Notes: a model not told the origin generated them from the sequence alone. A DNA stretch of 64,000 nt from Bacillota bacterium (GCA_023415715.1 JAEZJP010000020.1:10569-74568), one strand, 5' to 3'. Shown: positions 34,038 to 42,794, counted from the stretch's first letter. Numbers and translations: made by a program.

Positions 34038-34104
34038 CTCCGGCGGAGGCCGTGATTGCTGCAGCGAATCACGGAGATGTTTGAGATAGCCGGAGGGTTT
34101 TTTT
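34038..34104 (+). terminator. Probable terminator of the oligouronide operon
   Basis: Outer stem CTCCGGC (34038-34044) and GCCGGAG (34089-34095) followed by GGTTTTTTT; an inner hairpin CCGTGATT/AATCACGG (34050-34057 and 34067-34074) makes a branched structure. About 250 bases after the GH88 stop. Confidence 0.6.
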
Positions 34105-34211
34105 AAAAGTCCCCTTCCCGCCCTTCCCCAGACCGTTCTCTGTCGCTTCCCTTGTACAATGGCGGGCGCCGTGGTAAAATGTGCCTGGCAAATTTACCGC
34201 CGGAGGATGCT

Positions 34212-35834
34212 ATGGATAAAGTGATTTTCAATGCAAAAGTATATATCGGGCGGGAGAATTTCGCCCAGGCGGTGCTGGTAAGGGGAGAACATATTGCCTT
34301 GACCGGCACGAATGAGGAAGTGCTGTCACAGGCTGTCGCCGGTGCCGAGCGAGTGGATGCCGGCGGACGCCTGCTGTTGCCAGGTTTTCATGACTGCCAT
34401 ATGCATTTGATGTATTTTGGCCGCACGGCCGGCGAGATTCCCGCCGCCAATGTTACATCCATCGGCGAACTGGTGGAAAGGGGCCGCGGGACCATAGCCC
34501 GGCTGAAGCTCAAACCCGGAGCCGTGCTCACCGGCAGGGGCTGGGATCAGGAGCAGTTTACCGATGAAGTGCGCTTGCCAAACCTTCACGATCTGGATGA
34601 AATTTCCACCGAACATGCCATCATCATCAGCCGCAAGTGCGGGCACATGGTGTGCTGCAACTCAAAAGCGCTGGAGCTGGCGGGCATCGGAAGGCCGGTC
34701 CCGAAGGTTGCGGGCGGGCAGATAGACGTGGACGAAGCGGGGGAGCCCACCGGCATCTTCCGCGAGAACGCCATGGACATCCTGTGGAGGGTCGTGCGGG
34801 AGCCCGGCGAACAGGAAAAAGAGGTACAGCTGGAATTTGCCATGCGCCATGCCTTACAGCATGGCCTGACCGCGGTGGCAAGCCAGGATGCGGCTGGTGG
34901 GGATATGGACGAAATGGTCCGTATCTACACAAGGCTTTATGAAAAAGGGCTGCGCCTGCGCGTGACCCAGCAGGCCGGGATCGGGTGCGAGGCTCATTTG
35001 GACGAGTATATCCAAAGGGGATACCGCACCGGCACATACCTTCATGCTCCCATTTTGAAAATGGGGCCGCTGAAGTTGTTTGCGGTTGGTTCCCTTGGCT
35101 CCAGAACAGCTCTTTTGAGAGCACCTTATGCGGATGCGCCTGAAACATGCGGTATACGGGTGCTGGAGCCGGAAGCAATGGCCGCCTATATACAAAAGGC
35201 TTCGCAGAACGGCATTCAAGCCGCGGTGCACGCCATCGGCGACGGCGCCATGGACACCGTCATATCGTGCTTTGAGGCCGTGACAAACAAGGGCCATAAT
35301 CCTCTGCGCCATGGCATCATACACTGCCAGATCACCGACCGGCAGCTTGTTTCGCGCATGGCGAAGAATGATCTTCTGGCGCTTGTACAGCCAATCTTTC
35401 TGGCCAGCGACATGCATATTGCGGAAAAGCGGGTGGGCAGGGAGTTGGCCTCCACCTCCTATGCCTTTGGCACCATGAACCGCCTTCACATGCATGTAGC
35501 TTACGGAAGCGACTGCCCTGTGGAAACGCTGAATCCCTTGAAAGGCATCGCCTGCGCCGTTTTAAGGACCGACCCGGATGACAAAACAGGGACCGCCTTT
35601 TTCCCGGAGGAGCGGGTAGATGTGTATGACGCCGTGGACAGCTATACGCTGGGCAGCGCTTACGCGAACTTCGACGAGGACCGCATGGGCCGCATATACC
35701 CCGGATATCTTGCAGACATGGTTCTTATGGACCGTGACATATTTGCCATACCGGCGGAAGAGATAGGCGATGCCCAAGTGCTTTTCACCATGGTGGGCGG
35801 CGAGACCGTCTATCAAAAGCATGCGGATGTTTGA
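34212..35834 (+). CDS. YtcJ-like amidohydrolase
   Basis: 540 residues from the ATG at 34212 behind CGGAGGATG. The HDCHMH segment (60-65) supplies the HxH metal ligands after a short beta domain (MDKVIFNAKVYIG...). Later metal-site segments include HAIGDGAMDTV and YGSDCPVETLNP. This is the amidohydrolase group containing YtcJ and N-substituted formamide deformylase. Cytoplasmic. Substrate unknown; it starts a new unit after the uronide operon terminator. Confidence 0.9.
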   Translation: MDKVIFNAKVYIGRENFAQAVLVRGEHIALTGTNEEVLSQAVAGAERVDAGGRLLLPGFHDCHMHLMYFGRTAGEIPAANVTSIGELVERGRGTIARLKLKPGAVLTGRGWDQEQFTDEVRLPNLHDLDEISTEHAIIISRKCGHMVCCNSKALELAGIGRPVPKVAGGQIDVDEAGEPTGIFRENAMDILWRVVREPGEQEKEVQLEFAMRHALQHGLTAVASQDAAGGDMDEMVRIYTRLYEKGLRLRVTQQAGIGCEAHLDEYIQRGYRTGTYLHAPILKMGPLKLFAVGSLGSRTALLRAPYADAPETCGIRVLEPEAMAAYIQKASQNGIQAAVHAIGDGAMDTVISCFEAVTNKGHNPLRHGIIHCQITDRQLVSRMAKNDLLALVQPIFLASDMHIAEKRVGRELASTSYAFGTMNRLHMHVAYGSDCPVETLNPLKGIACAVLRTDPDDKTGTAFFPEERVDVYDAVDSYTLGSAYANFDEDRMGRIYPGYLADMVLMDRDIFAIPAEEIGDAQVLFTMVGGETVYQKHADV

Positions 35835-35880
35835 CATGCAAAAAGAAAAGATATCATCCTTGGAAAGGGGAAGTACCTTC

Positions 35881-37038
35881 ATGGCCTGCGATGCTAAAAC
35901 GAAAGGCTGCGGCGGCTGCCCCCTTATATACCTTCCCTATCCCGAGCAGCTGAAAAAGAAGCAGGCCTTTACAAAAAAGCACCTGTCCACCTTCGGCAAG
36001 CCAAGGCCTATTTTAGGTATGGCAGACCCTGACCATTACCGCAACAAGGCCATCGCCACCTTTGCCACATCAAAAGGTGGGCTGATATCCGGCATCTACC
36101 GGGAAGGAACGCACCAGGTGATTCCGGTGGATGCATGCCTGCTCCATGCGCCCCAAACGGACGATGTATTGCGTGCGGTGCGGGAAACCGCCACGGAATG
36201 CAGCCTTAGCGTCTATGATGAGGACAGGCATACGGGCTTTTTGCGCCACGCGCTGGTGCGAAGGGGGCACTATACCGGCCAGATCCTGGTGGTGCTGGTG
36301 ACGGCCCACGCTTCCTTTCCGGAAAAAGAAAACTTTATATCCATGCTTCTTGAAAAGCAGCCCGGCATCACCTCTGTGGTGCAGAATATCAACCAACGTT
36401 CAACCAGCGCGGTGCTTGGCTTTGTGGAGCATGTGCTCTACGGCCCGGGGTATATTGAAGATACGCTGTGCGGCCTGTGCTTTACCATATCCCCACGCTC
36501 CTTTTACCAGGTGAATACCGTTCAAACCGAGGTGCTGTACCGGGAGGCCATCCGCCTGGCGGAGCTTACGGGACAGGAAACAGTCATCGACGCATATTGC
36601 GGCATCGGTACGCTGACATTGGCAGCAGCGAAGTCTGCCGGGCAGGCCATTGGGATAGAGATCAACCCCGCCGCGGTGAACGATGCCAACCGCAACGCGC
36701 AGGGTAATGGCATTCAAAACGTATCCTTTCTGAAAGGCGACGCAGGCCGGGTGATGGTGAAAATGGCGGAGGAAGGCAAAACCGCCGATGTGGTGTTCAT
36801 GGACCCGCCCAGAGCCGGCAGCAGCGAGGAATTCCTTTCGGCACTGTGCAAGCTTGCGCCAAAAAGGGTAGTGTACATTTCCTGCAATGTGGAAACGCAG
36901 GCAAGGGATTTGAGGTTTTTGCATGAACGGGGATACCGTATCCGGGCCATACAGCCGGTGGATATGTTCCCGCATACTGAGCATGTGGAGTGCGTGGTGG
37001 CACTGGAGAGGAAGGACGGCGTTCCGCGCTTAGAATAG
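35881..37038 (+). CDS. RlmD/TrmA-family 23S rRNA uracil-C5 methyltransferase
   Basis: 385 residues from the ATG at 35881, chosen because GGAAAGGGG lies 12 bases upstream; an ATG at 35836 lacks a site. The N-terminal CDAKTKGCGGC segment supplies Cys ligands for a 4Fe-4S cluster, as in RlmD/RumA. The SAM domain has DAYCGIGTLTLAA, the FMDPPRAG motif and the nucleophile Cys in VYISCNVETQARD. It methylates a uracil of 23S rRNA. Its C-terminal 39 residues are repeated in divergent form downstream (37720-37869). Which uracil is modified cannot be told. Confidence 0.9.
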   Translation: MACDAKTKGCGGCPLIYLPYPEQLKKKQAFTKKHLSTFGKPRPILGMADPDHYRNKAIATFATSKGGLISGIYREGTHQVIPVDACLLHAPQTDDVLRAVRETATECSLSVYDEDRHTGFLRHALVRRGHYTGQILVVLVTAHASFPEKENFISMLLEKQPGITSVVQNINQRSTSAVLGFVEHVLYGPGYIEDTLCGLCFTISPRSFYQVNTVQTEVLYREAIRLAELTGQETVIDAYCGIGTLTLAAAKSAGQAIGIEINPAAVNDANRNAQGNGIQNVSFLKGDAGRVMVKMAEEGKTADVVFMDPPRAGSSEEFLSALCKLAPKRVVYISCNVETQARDLRFLHERGYRIRAIQPVDMFPHTEHVECVVALERKDGVPRLE

Positions 37039-37063
37039 GCCTTTGGAATCGGGATACTGACAA

Positions 37064-37161
37064 ATTCGTAGTACGCGACGACTCGGCACGCCGCACATTG
37101 AAAATTTTGAACATAGGATCATGGCGACAAGCGGCGCGCCGAATCGTCGCGCACTACGAAT
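37064..37161. repeat. Paired REP-like arms upstream of the RAYT gene
   Basis: Left arm 37064-37094 and right arm 37131-37161 are inverted copies of each other, 28 of 31 bases matching (right arm starts GCGGCGCGCCGAATCGTCGC). They are separated by 36 bases. Each arm is itself a short hairpin-forming GTAG..CGCGACGA...GGCGCGCCGC unit. This is the arrangement expected for REP elements served by an adjacent RAYT transposase. Confidence 0.8.
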
Positions 37162-37174
37162 GAGAGATGCATGT

Positions 37175-37654
37175 ATGAATGAATTGCCAAAAAGGAAACA
37201 TCCGAGACTGAAAGAATACGACTACAGCAGCATCGGATCGTATTTCATAACATTCTGTGTGAAAAACAGGCAACATAGGCTGGGGGAAATTGTAGGGCGC
37301 TTTGGCCTCGGTGCGCCGCATATGGAATATTCTGAATATGGGAAAGTTGTGTGCAAATACATCGATAGCATAGAAATGCATTATGAGAATGTTTCGATAG
37401 ATAAATATTTTATCATGCCGAATCATGTTCATATTATTATCATGATAAAAAACGAAGGTGTGGTCACAAAGTCATCACAGCCCACGAATGCATTGGTTCC
37501 GACGGCTATTGCAGCACTGAAGAAATTGACGAACCGGGAATTTGGATTTAATATGTGGCAGGATTCTTACTATGACCGGATCATTCGAAATGAAGAGGAA
37601 TACCTGGAAATATGGAAGTACATTGATGAAAATCCAGAGATGGCTAGAGGATGA
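37175..37654 (+). CDS. REP-associated tyrosine transposase (RAYT, Y1/HUH)
   Basis: 159 residues from the ATG at 37175; the longer upstream frame runs through the REP arm. Opening RKHPRLKEYDYSSIGSYFIT and the HUH metal motif in MPNHVHIII are hallmarks of RAYT/IS200-like Y1 transposases. The catalytic Tyr is probably in DSYYDRIIRN near the C-terminus. Such enzymes nick and move single-stranded REP palindromes. It is bracketed by REP copies and inserted next to a broken methyltransferase gene. Ribosome site is weak. Confidence 0.92.
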   Translation: MNELPKRKHPRLKEYDYSSIGSYFITFCVKNRQHRLGEIVGRFGLGAPHMEYSEYGKVVCKYIDSIEMHYENVSIDKYFIMPNHVHIIIMIKNEGVVTKSSQPTNALVPTAIAALKKLTNREFGFNMWQDSYYDRIIRNEEEYLEIWKYIDENPEMARG

Positions 37655-37683
37655 GTACTATTAAGGCAATGAATGTGTTTGTA

Positions 37684-37711
37684 GCGGCGCGCCGGGTCGT
37701 CGCGCCCTACG
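37684..37711. repeat. REP-like unit downstream of the RAYT gene
   Basis: GCGGCGCGCCGGGTCGTCGC... matches the right arm at 37131 in the same orientation with three differences in 28 bases. With GTAG before it, it can fold as GTAG.GGCGCG...CGCGCC.CTAC. It ends only about 8 bases before the methyltransferase fragment. Confidence 0.75.
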
Positions 37712-37719
37712 GCGATGGG

Positions 37720-37869
37720 GTGTATATATTTAACGTGGGGACCCAAAGCCGGGATGTGAAATATCTGCATGAGCGGGGATATAAGGTAAGGGCCATACAG
37801 CTTGTGGATTTGTTTCCACATACAGAGCATGTGGAGTGTGTGGTATTATTGTCATGGGTGGACAATTAA
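37720..37869 (+). pseudogene. C-terminal fragment of a second RlmD-like methyltransferase
   Basis: The frame reads VYIFNVGTQSRDVKYLHERG, then YKVRAIQLVDLFPHTEHVEC, and aligns with the last 39 residues of the intact gene at 36886-37014 (29 of 39 identical, most changes conservative). The VYISCNV motif has become VYIFNV, losing the catalytic Cys. Everything upstream is absent, replaced by the REP unit. An overlapping start at 37651 exists but is unlikely to matter. Confidence 0.8.
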
Positions 37870-37951
37870 GTGTGTGAAAAAGCCTGCAAATACGTCATTT
37901 GCGGTGTCAATATCAATCATATTCATGGTCGAATTCAAATAATGAATCTGA

Positions 37952-38716
37952 CTAAACGCGTTTGAGCTCAGCGATTACGCGGCGGGCTCCTCCCTGAAGG
38001 ACAGCGAAAGCCGGCAGGATGGCGTTTATTTTACGCTGCTGCCCGGCCTGCTTGTATTGATGAACGGCCTGTTCGCTCGCATTCTGGCCGGAGCCGCCGT
38101 TTTAGCCGCTCTTGCGTGGCTTATATGGCAGCTGCGCCGCGGCAATATTGGGTCTCTCAGGATACTGTCCGCCGCAGGCGTTCAGCTATTGGTCATTGCC
38201 GCTTCAGCTCTGATTAGCCTGGGCGCGGCCATGCTGGCTGATTCAGCTGGACTTATAAAACATCTGGATGATGAAATGCAGTTTAGCATTCCTGCTTTTG
38301 TGTGCATTGCGGCGGTTATCTCAGCGGTTGCGTATGCCTTGTTTGCTTTGCTTATGCGGAAACATACGTTTACCGAAACACTGGTTGGTGTAATGCCACT
38401 GATGATGCTTTTAGCGGCTGTAACGGCTATCTTTTTCAATGCCGCAAGTTATTTGATGACTCTCCCGTTGCTTGGTCTTGTGATTGCGGCGTTGCTTGAG
38501 AAGAAAATCGCAGCAAAAATGATTGCAGCGGCGGTGTTTGGTATCGGTATTCTTCTTATGTATGTTCCGCTTTGCTGGCTTCTCTTTATTACGCTTGGAC
38601 TTAACATTATGCCGTTGATCATGGCAATAGCAGCCATCCCAGTTACACTCATTGCGGTGCTTTTTCGGGGCGGAAAACTCTTAAGCAGAAGTAGTTTTAT
38701 TTCAACCTGCCGCTAA
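37952..38716 (+). pseudogene. 5'-truncated membrane protein, possibly M28 peptidase membrane domain
   Basis: A frame opens after a stop at 37949 without a start or ribosome site and reads FELSDYAAGSSLKDSESRQD, VYFTLLPGLLVLM and then about seven hydrophobic segments. A TTG at 38057 could start a short product, but the coding character extends upstream. The SSLKDSESRQDGVYF junction followed by a membrane block resembles the C-terminal half of large membrane-bound M28-type peptidases; this is an inference. The upstream half is lost at about 37870-37950. Confidence 0.5.
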
Positions 38717-38749
38717 AGCTTAGCCGAGCTTTAGCGGCAGATTTTTTTT
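38708..38749 (+). terminator. Strong Rho-independent terminator
   Basis: Perfect 13-base stem TGCCGCTAAAGCT (38708-38720) and AGCTTTAGCGGCA (38727-38739) followed by eight T residues. It overlaps the stop of the truncated membrane gene. Confidence 0.92.
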
Positions 38750-39111
38750 GGATAATTGATGATTTTGTTGGTAAATGGCTCGTAGATTAAGCTTTTTGCG
38801 ATCTTAAGGACGAAGAAAGCGTAGTTTTACACTCACTTCTACATTGCTAGAACCATATAAAGCCTGCGTTGTGGGTTACTTGCGGAAGAGCTGATGCCGC
38901 ATTAATGGCATACAACGAACGAAACGGCTGATAATTGATGCAAGCTTAGTGAATGTTTTAATGTAGGTTCCTGTCAATAGCTATTTAAAGATTTTCTGAG
39001 GTTTGGCAACCTGGATATCACCGTTAAACATGAATAGGCGATTTGCTAACTTTATTATGCTCGATTCAGCTCTTTATCTCGTATTTCCGCTTCTGTTAAA
39101 AACAAAAAATA
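38750..39111. other. Intergenic stretch with no recognised content
   Basis: About 360 AT-richer bases without a coherent frame on either strand, RNA structure or repeat that I can support. Its composition differs from the GC-richer genes around it, fitting old, decayed DNA next to the fragments upstream. Confidence 0.5.
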
Positions 39112-39140
39112 TTGACATACTATCATGCGAGTGTTATTAT
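39112..39140 (+). promoter_or_regulatory. Sigma-A promoter of the GntR/ABC operon
   Basis: TTGACA (39112-39117), 17-base spacer, TATTAT (39135-39140). The dyad-like ATACATACAGTGATTACACTAAAG region just downstream could bind the GntR protein. About 75 bases before the regulator start. Confidence 0.75.
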
Positions 39141-39215
39141 TCGATACATACAGTGATTACACTAAAGACAATAAATTGATAAAGATACGTTGGGCGAGAT
39201 GAGGGTGATTTTGTA

Positions 39216-39599
39216 TTGCGGATTATTGTCAGAAACGCGTCAGGGAAACCTATTTATGAGCAGATTGAAGAACAGATCAAGGAGGCCATATTCAGCGATG
39301 AATTAGGCGAAGGCGACATGCTTCCGTCCATCAGGCAGCTTGCCAGTGAACTAAAAATAAGTGTAGTGACCACGACAAGAGCTTATTCGGATTTAGAGCA
39401 GGAAGGCTTTATTGTAAATATACAAGGTAAAGGCTGTTACGTTTCTCCCAAGGACAGTGAGCTTATGCGTGAGCAGCTGCTTCGCAAAATCGAAGATGGT
39501 TTTGCATCTGCCATAAATGCTGCAAAGACAGCTAAAATGCCTCAGGAAGAACTTAAGCAACTACTTACATCTATGTTGGAGGGAAATCCATATGAATAG
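39216..39599 (+). CDS. GntR-family (YtrA-type) regulator
   Basis: 127 residues with a TTG start at 39216 behind GAGGGTGA. Winged helix-turn-helix (PIYEQIEEQIKEAIFSDELG, LPSIRQLASELKISVVTTTRAYSDLEQEGFI) and a short helical tail as in the YtrA subfamily, which has no large effector domain. It overlaps the ABC ATPase gene by 8 bases, so it probably regulates its own transporter operon. Confidence 0.92.
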   Translation: MRIIVRNASGKPIYEQIEEQIKEAIFSDELGEGDMLPSIRQLASELKISVVTTTRAYSDLEQEGFIVNIQGKGCYVSPKDSELMREQLLRKIEDGFASAINAAKTAKMPQEELKQLLTSMLEGNPYE

Positions 39600-40455
39600 C
39601 GCTATTGAAATAAAAGGGCTTTGCAAAAACTATAAAGATTTTTCATTGAATAATATCTCCTTTTCTTTACCGATGGGTTATATCATGGGATTTGTAGGTC
39701 AAAACGGCGCCGGCAAGACGACCACAATCCGGCTGATCCTCAATATGATGGACAGGGATGGCGGTGAAGTAAAAATATTTGGCCTGGACAATGTGCAGGA
39801 CGAGCAGAGAATAAAGCAGGATGTTGCCGTCGTTTTCGATGATATCTTTTTTGTCGATACCTGGAAAGTGCGGGAAGTCGAAAATGCTGTTAAGCGCTTT
39901 TACAGCAACTGGAGAAGTTCGGCCTTCAATGAATATGTAAGCAGCTTTAAACTTCCCATGAACAAAAGGGTGAAAGAATTATCCCGCGGCATGAAAATGA
40001 AGCTGATGCTGGCTGTTGCATTGTCACATGAGGCAAAGTTGCTGATACTTGACGAACCGACGAGCGGACTCGATCCCGTTGCCCGCGACGAGCTGCTTAA
40101 CATATTGGGGAAATATATCGCCGACGGGCAGAAAAGCATTCTTTTTTCAACCCATATTACCTCTGACCTTGAAAAAATCGCCGATTATATTACGCTGATT
40201 GATCATGGGAGTATCTTTTATTCCGGAACCAAAGATGATCTTCTGGAAAGCTTCTGCATCATAAGGGGGAGCCCGCATGACCTGACGGATGTGCTGAAGG
40301 AAAAAACCATCGGGCTCACCACAAATATCGCCGGATTTGCGGGACTTATACCGGCCGCCGAGCTGAAACATTTGGCTCCGGAAATCGTTACCGATACGCC
40401 CACTATCGATGAGATCCTGGTATCAATCAGCAAAGGAGGCATAAATAATGAGTAA
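39592..40455 (+). CDS. ABC transporter ATP-binding protein (YtrB/BcrA type)
   Basis: 287 residues from the ATG at 39592 after TTGGAGGG. Walker A GQNGAGKTT, signature ELSRGMKMKL, Walker B LLILDEPTSGLDP and the switch His in STHITSD are all present. ABC-2 type exporters of this group often act in antibiotic or envelope-stress resistance. It overlaps both neighbours by 8 bases, giving tight coupling with the regulator and the unusual permease. Confidence 0.95.
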   Translation: MNSAIEIKGLCKNYKDFSLNNISFSLPMGYIMGFVGQNGAGKTTTIRLILNMMDRDGGEVKIFGLDNVQDEQRIKQDVAVVFDDIFFVDTWKVREVENAVKRFYSNWRSSAFNEYVSSFKLPMNKRVKELSRGMKMKLMLAVALSHEAKLLILDEPTSGLDPVARDELLNILGKYIADGQKSILFSTHITSDLEKIADYITLIDHGSIFYSGTKDDLLESFCIIRGSPHDLTDVLKEKTIGLTTNIAGFAGLIPAAELKHLAPEIVTDTPTIDEILVSISKGGINNE

Positions 40456-42148
40456 TATACTCAATTCGGTGAAGCTTGATCACCATATTATGAAGTCGCA
40501 TTATCCGATGTTCATCATTGATATTATCGGGGTTTTCTTCGCCGTTATTACAAAAATACCCATTTATGGCGCCCTGATTATCATGGTCATTTCGACGCCT
40601 ATTGCCGGCCAGTGCTTTTCCGTATACGAAAAAAACAACCTCGAAAAACTGTATGGCGTATTGCCGCTCAAGAAATCCGAAGTCGTTATAGGCAGATACC
40701 TGTACGCCCTGTGCATCGTCGTCATAAACGGTATCATCGCGGCGACAGTGGCATATAGCGTTTCCATTTTCACCAATAGGGGAATGAACAGCCTTGAATT
40801 CCTTACCTATATGTCCGTGGGCTTCCTTTATGCCTGCTTGATGACCGCGGTGATATTTCCGCTGTATTTTAAGTTTTCGTTCTCCAAGGTATATATCTTT
40901 TCCAACCTGCCGTTTTATTTGATTTTCATACTCCTCTTCGTCCTTACGAGAAAAACGAACATACTGGAACAGGCGGGCACGGCGGCACAGGTTTCTGCTT
41001 CCAACTTAGGGTTAATCGCGGCGATCGGGTTTGGCATGGGGCTCATCCTGCTGGCTCTTTCATGCCTTTTATCCTGCGCTCTTGTTGAGGGAAACCGCGC
41101 GGCAAGCCTTCCGGCGGAAAGAACTGGGGAACGCCTGTATTTCGCCGACAATCTGCGCACATGGATGGTGATACTCGTCGTGCTGCAGCACCTGGCCGAG
41201 ATTTTCGGCTTGTATTTGTTTCTGATGCTGAACCAGGCATACTTCATGGGCCTGCTCTTCCTGCTCTCAGGATATTTCATGCCCGGGTCATACGAGCGCA
41301 AGGGGCCGGCACAATTCCTCAAGGACAGGCTGCTGCGGCTCTTAATACCCACGCTCGTTTATGTCTTCATCATTAGCCCTTTGGTGGCCTGGGGCAGCCA
41401 TCAAATTGCGCATAAGCCCATCGGGAATCTGTTTACCCTGGATCAAATGTGGTTTGTGGTGATGCTTCTCGTTTTCGATCTGGGCTACCTCGCGTGGCGG
41501 ACGATTGTGAAAAACAGGCCGGAACGCCTGGCGGACGACGCGCCCAAGAAGCTCACGTTCCCTAAAGTGGCATTCTTCATGCTGGCGCTGGCGGTGGCCA
41601 GCTACCTGCTTCGAATCGTCATTCCATACGGAATACCCGTGCTTGAGTTCCCGTCGCTCGGCTATCTCGCACAGTACCTGAGCTTTTTCCTGATCGGAAT
41701 GCTTGCCTATAAACTTGACTGGCTCCGAACGGTTTCCGGTTCGCTCGGGAAGCTAGGATTTGTTTTGGCCGTGCTCGCGACGGTCATATTGTTCCCTGTT
41801 GCGGTGTTTATAGGCTCTGGCAGCGTGTGGATAGGCTACGGGAGCTGGCAGTCGGCCGTATTCGCGCTGTGGGACTCGATCTTCGCCGTTGGGATGAGCC
41901 TTGCGCTCATTACGTTCTTCCGCTGGTTCTTAGATGGCGGGAAGAAATTCGGCCGGTTCCTATCCCGGCATTCCTTCACCGTGTACGTCATCCATGTGCC
42001 GGTCATCGTTTTCCTGAATCTGGCGCTGACCGGCTTGCGGATGCAGCAGCTGTTGAAGTTCGGCCTGGCGGCGGTGATCGGCTTGCCGCTCTGTTTCGGT
42101 GTTGCCTATATTGTCCGGCTGATTCCGTATGTGAAAAAGATAATGTAA
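40448..42148 (+). CDS. ABC-2 permease fused to acyltransferase-3 membrane domain
   Basis: 566 residues. Residues 1-~215 are a six-segment ABC-2 permease of the type encoded beside YtrB-like ATPases (LEKLYGVLPLKKSEVVIGRY is typical). From ~228 a complete acyltransferase-3 (OafA/YrhL-like) domain begins, RLYFADNLRTWMVILVVLQH, with the family R-x10-H motif at R237 and H248 and ten membrane segments. The joint LVEGNRAASLPAERTGER has no internal stop or start. AT3 proteins O-acylate envelope glycans or exported molecules. Either a functional fusion or the result of a deletion joining two genes. Confidence 0.88.
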   Translation: MSNILNSVKLDHHIMKSHYPMFIIDIIGVFFAVITKIPIYGALIIMVISTPIAGQCFSVYEKNNLEKLYGVLPLKKSEVVIGRYLYALCIVVINGIIAATVAYSVSIFTNRGMNSLEFLTYMSVGFLYACLMTAVIFPLYFKFSFSKVYIFSNLPFYLIFILLFVLTRKTNILEQAGTAAQVSASNLGLIAAIGFGMGLILLALSCLLSCALVEGNRAASLPAERTGERLYFADNLRTWMVILVVLQHLAEIFGLYLFLMLNQAYFMGLLFLLSGYFMPGSYERKGPAQFLKDRLLRLLIPTLVYVFIISPLVAWGSHQIAHKPIGNLFTLDQMWFVVMLLVFDLGYLAWRTIVKNRPERLADDAPKKLTFPKVAFFMLALAVASYLLRIVIPYGIPVLEFPSLGYLAQYLSFFLIGMLAYKLDWLRTVSGSLGKLGFVLAVLATVILFPVAVFIGSGSVWIGYGSWQSAVFALWDSIFAVGMSLALITFFRWFLDGGKKFGRFLSRHSFTVYVIHVPVIVFLNLALTGLRMQQLLKFGLAAVIGLPLCFGVAYIVRLIPYVKKIM

Positions 42149-42204
42149 TCATTGTAACAGAAAGCGTATCTGCTAAGGGCAGATATTGAAACGGGTGAAG
42201 AAAT

Positions 42205-42762
42205 ATGGAAATCGAGAAATACATTTCGTTTATTGAAGAAGCAGAAAGATTGAAATCTGTTATCCGTACGGCATGGACTGGCAGCGGGCGCAGGGAGAGC
42301 ACTGCCGAGCACTCCTGGCGCCTTGCTTTATTTGCTGGAATCATGTCCAACGACTACCCCGGCTTGGATATGTCAAAAGTATTGATGATGAGCCTGATCC
42401 ATGATATCGGCGAAATCTATGAAGGCGATATATCCGCTGCCCTGAATCCCGATAAGGAAAGAAAGTATGATACGGAATGCCGCGCGGCGAAAGCGGTATT
42501 TTCGATCCTTCCCGAACCGCTGGCTCAAAGGTTGATGGATATTTGGAAGGAGTACAATGACAATGCCACACCTGAGGCTGGGATGGTCAAGGCTTTGGAT
42601 AAGGCGGAAACCATTATCCAGCATAACCAGGGCAACAATCCGCCGGATTTTGATTATCGGTTTAACCTGGAATATGGGAGGGAGTATTTCGAAAAGGATG
42701 ATAAACTAAAGCTGTTAAGGGCATTGATTGACGAAAAAACGAGCAGGAAATGTGAGCGATAG
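42205..42762 (+). CDS. HD-domain phosphohydrolase (YfbR-like)
   Basis: 185 residues; AACGGGTGAAG precedes the ATG. The metal site is visible as AEHSWRLALFAGI (His), MSLIHDIGEIYEGD (HD) and a later Asp in KALDKAETIIQHNQGNN. This pattern fits HD-domain 5'-nucleotidases of the YfbR type that act on deoxynucleoside monophosphates. 56 bases after the fusion gene; relation to it is not clear. Confidence 0.88.
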   Translation: MEIEKYISFIEEAERLKSVIRTAWTGSGRRESTAEHSWRLALFAGIMSNDYPGLDMSKVLMMSLIHDIGEIYEGDISAALNPDKERKYDTECRAAKAVFSILPEPLAQRLMDIWKEYNDNATPEAGMVKALDKAETIIQHNQGNNPPDFDYRFNLEYGREYFEKDDKLKLLRALIDEKTSRKCER

Positions 42763-42794
42763 GGTACCAGGTAAATAGTTAGGAGCATGCATAT

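Noticed and set aside
37711..37740. Possible fluoride riboswitch start (GGCGATGGGG)
   Set aside because: The expected paired region and downstream stem are absent; the sequence is the edge of the REP unit and methyltransferase fragment.
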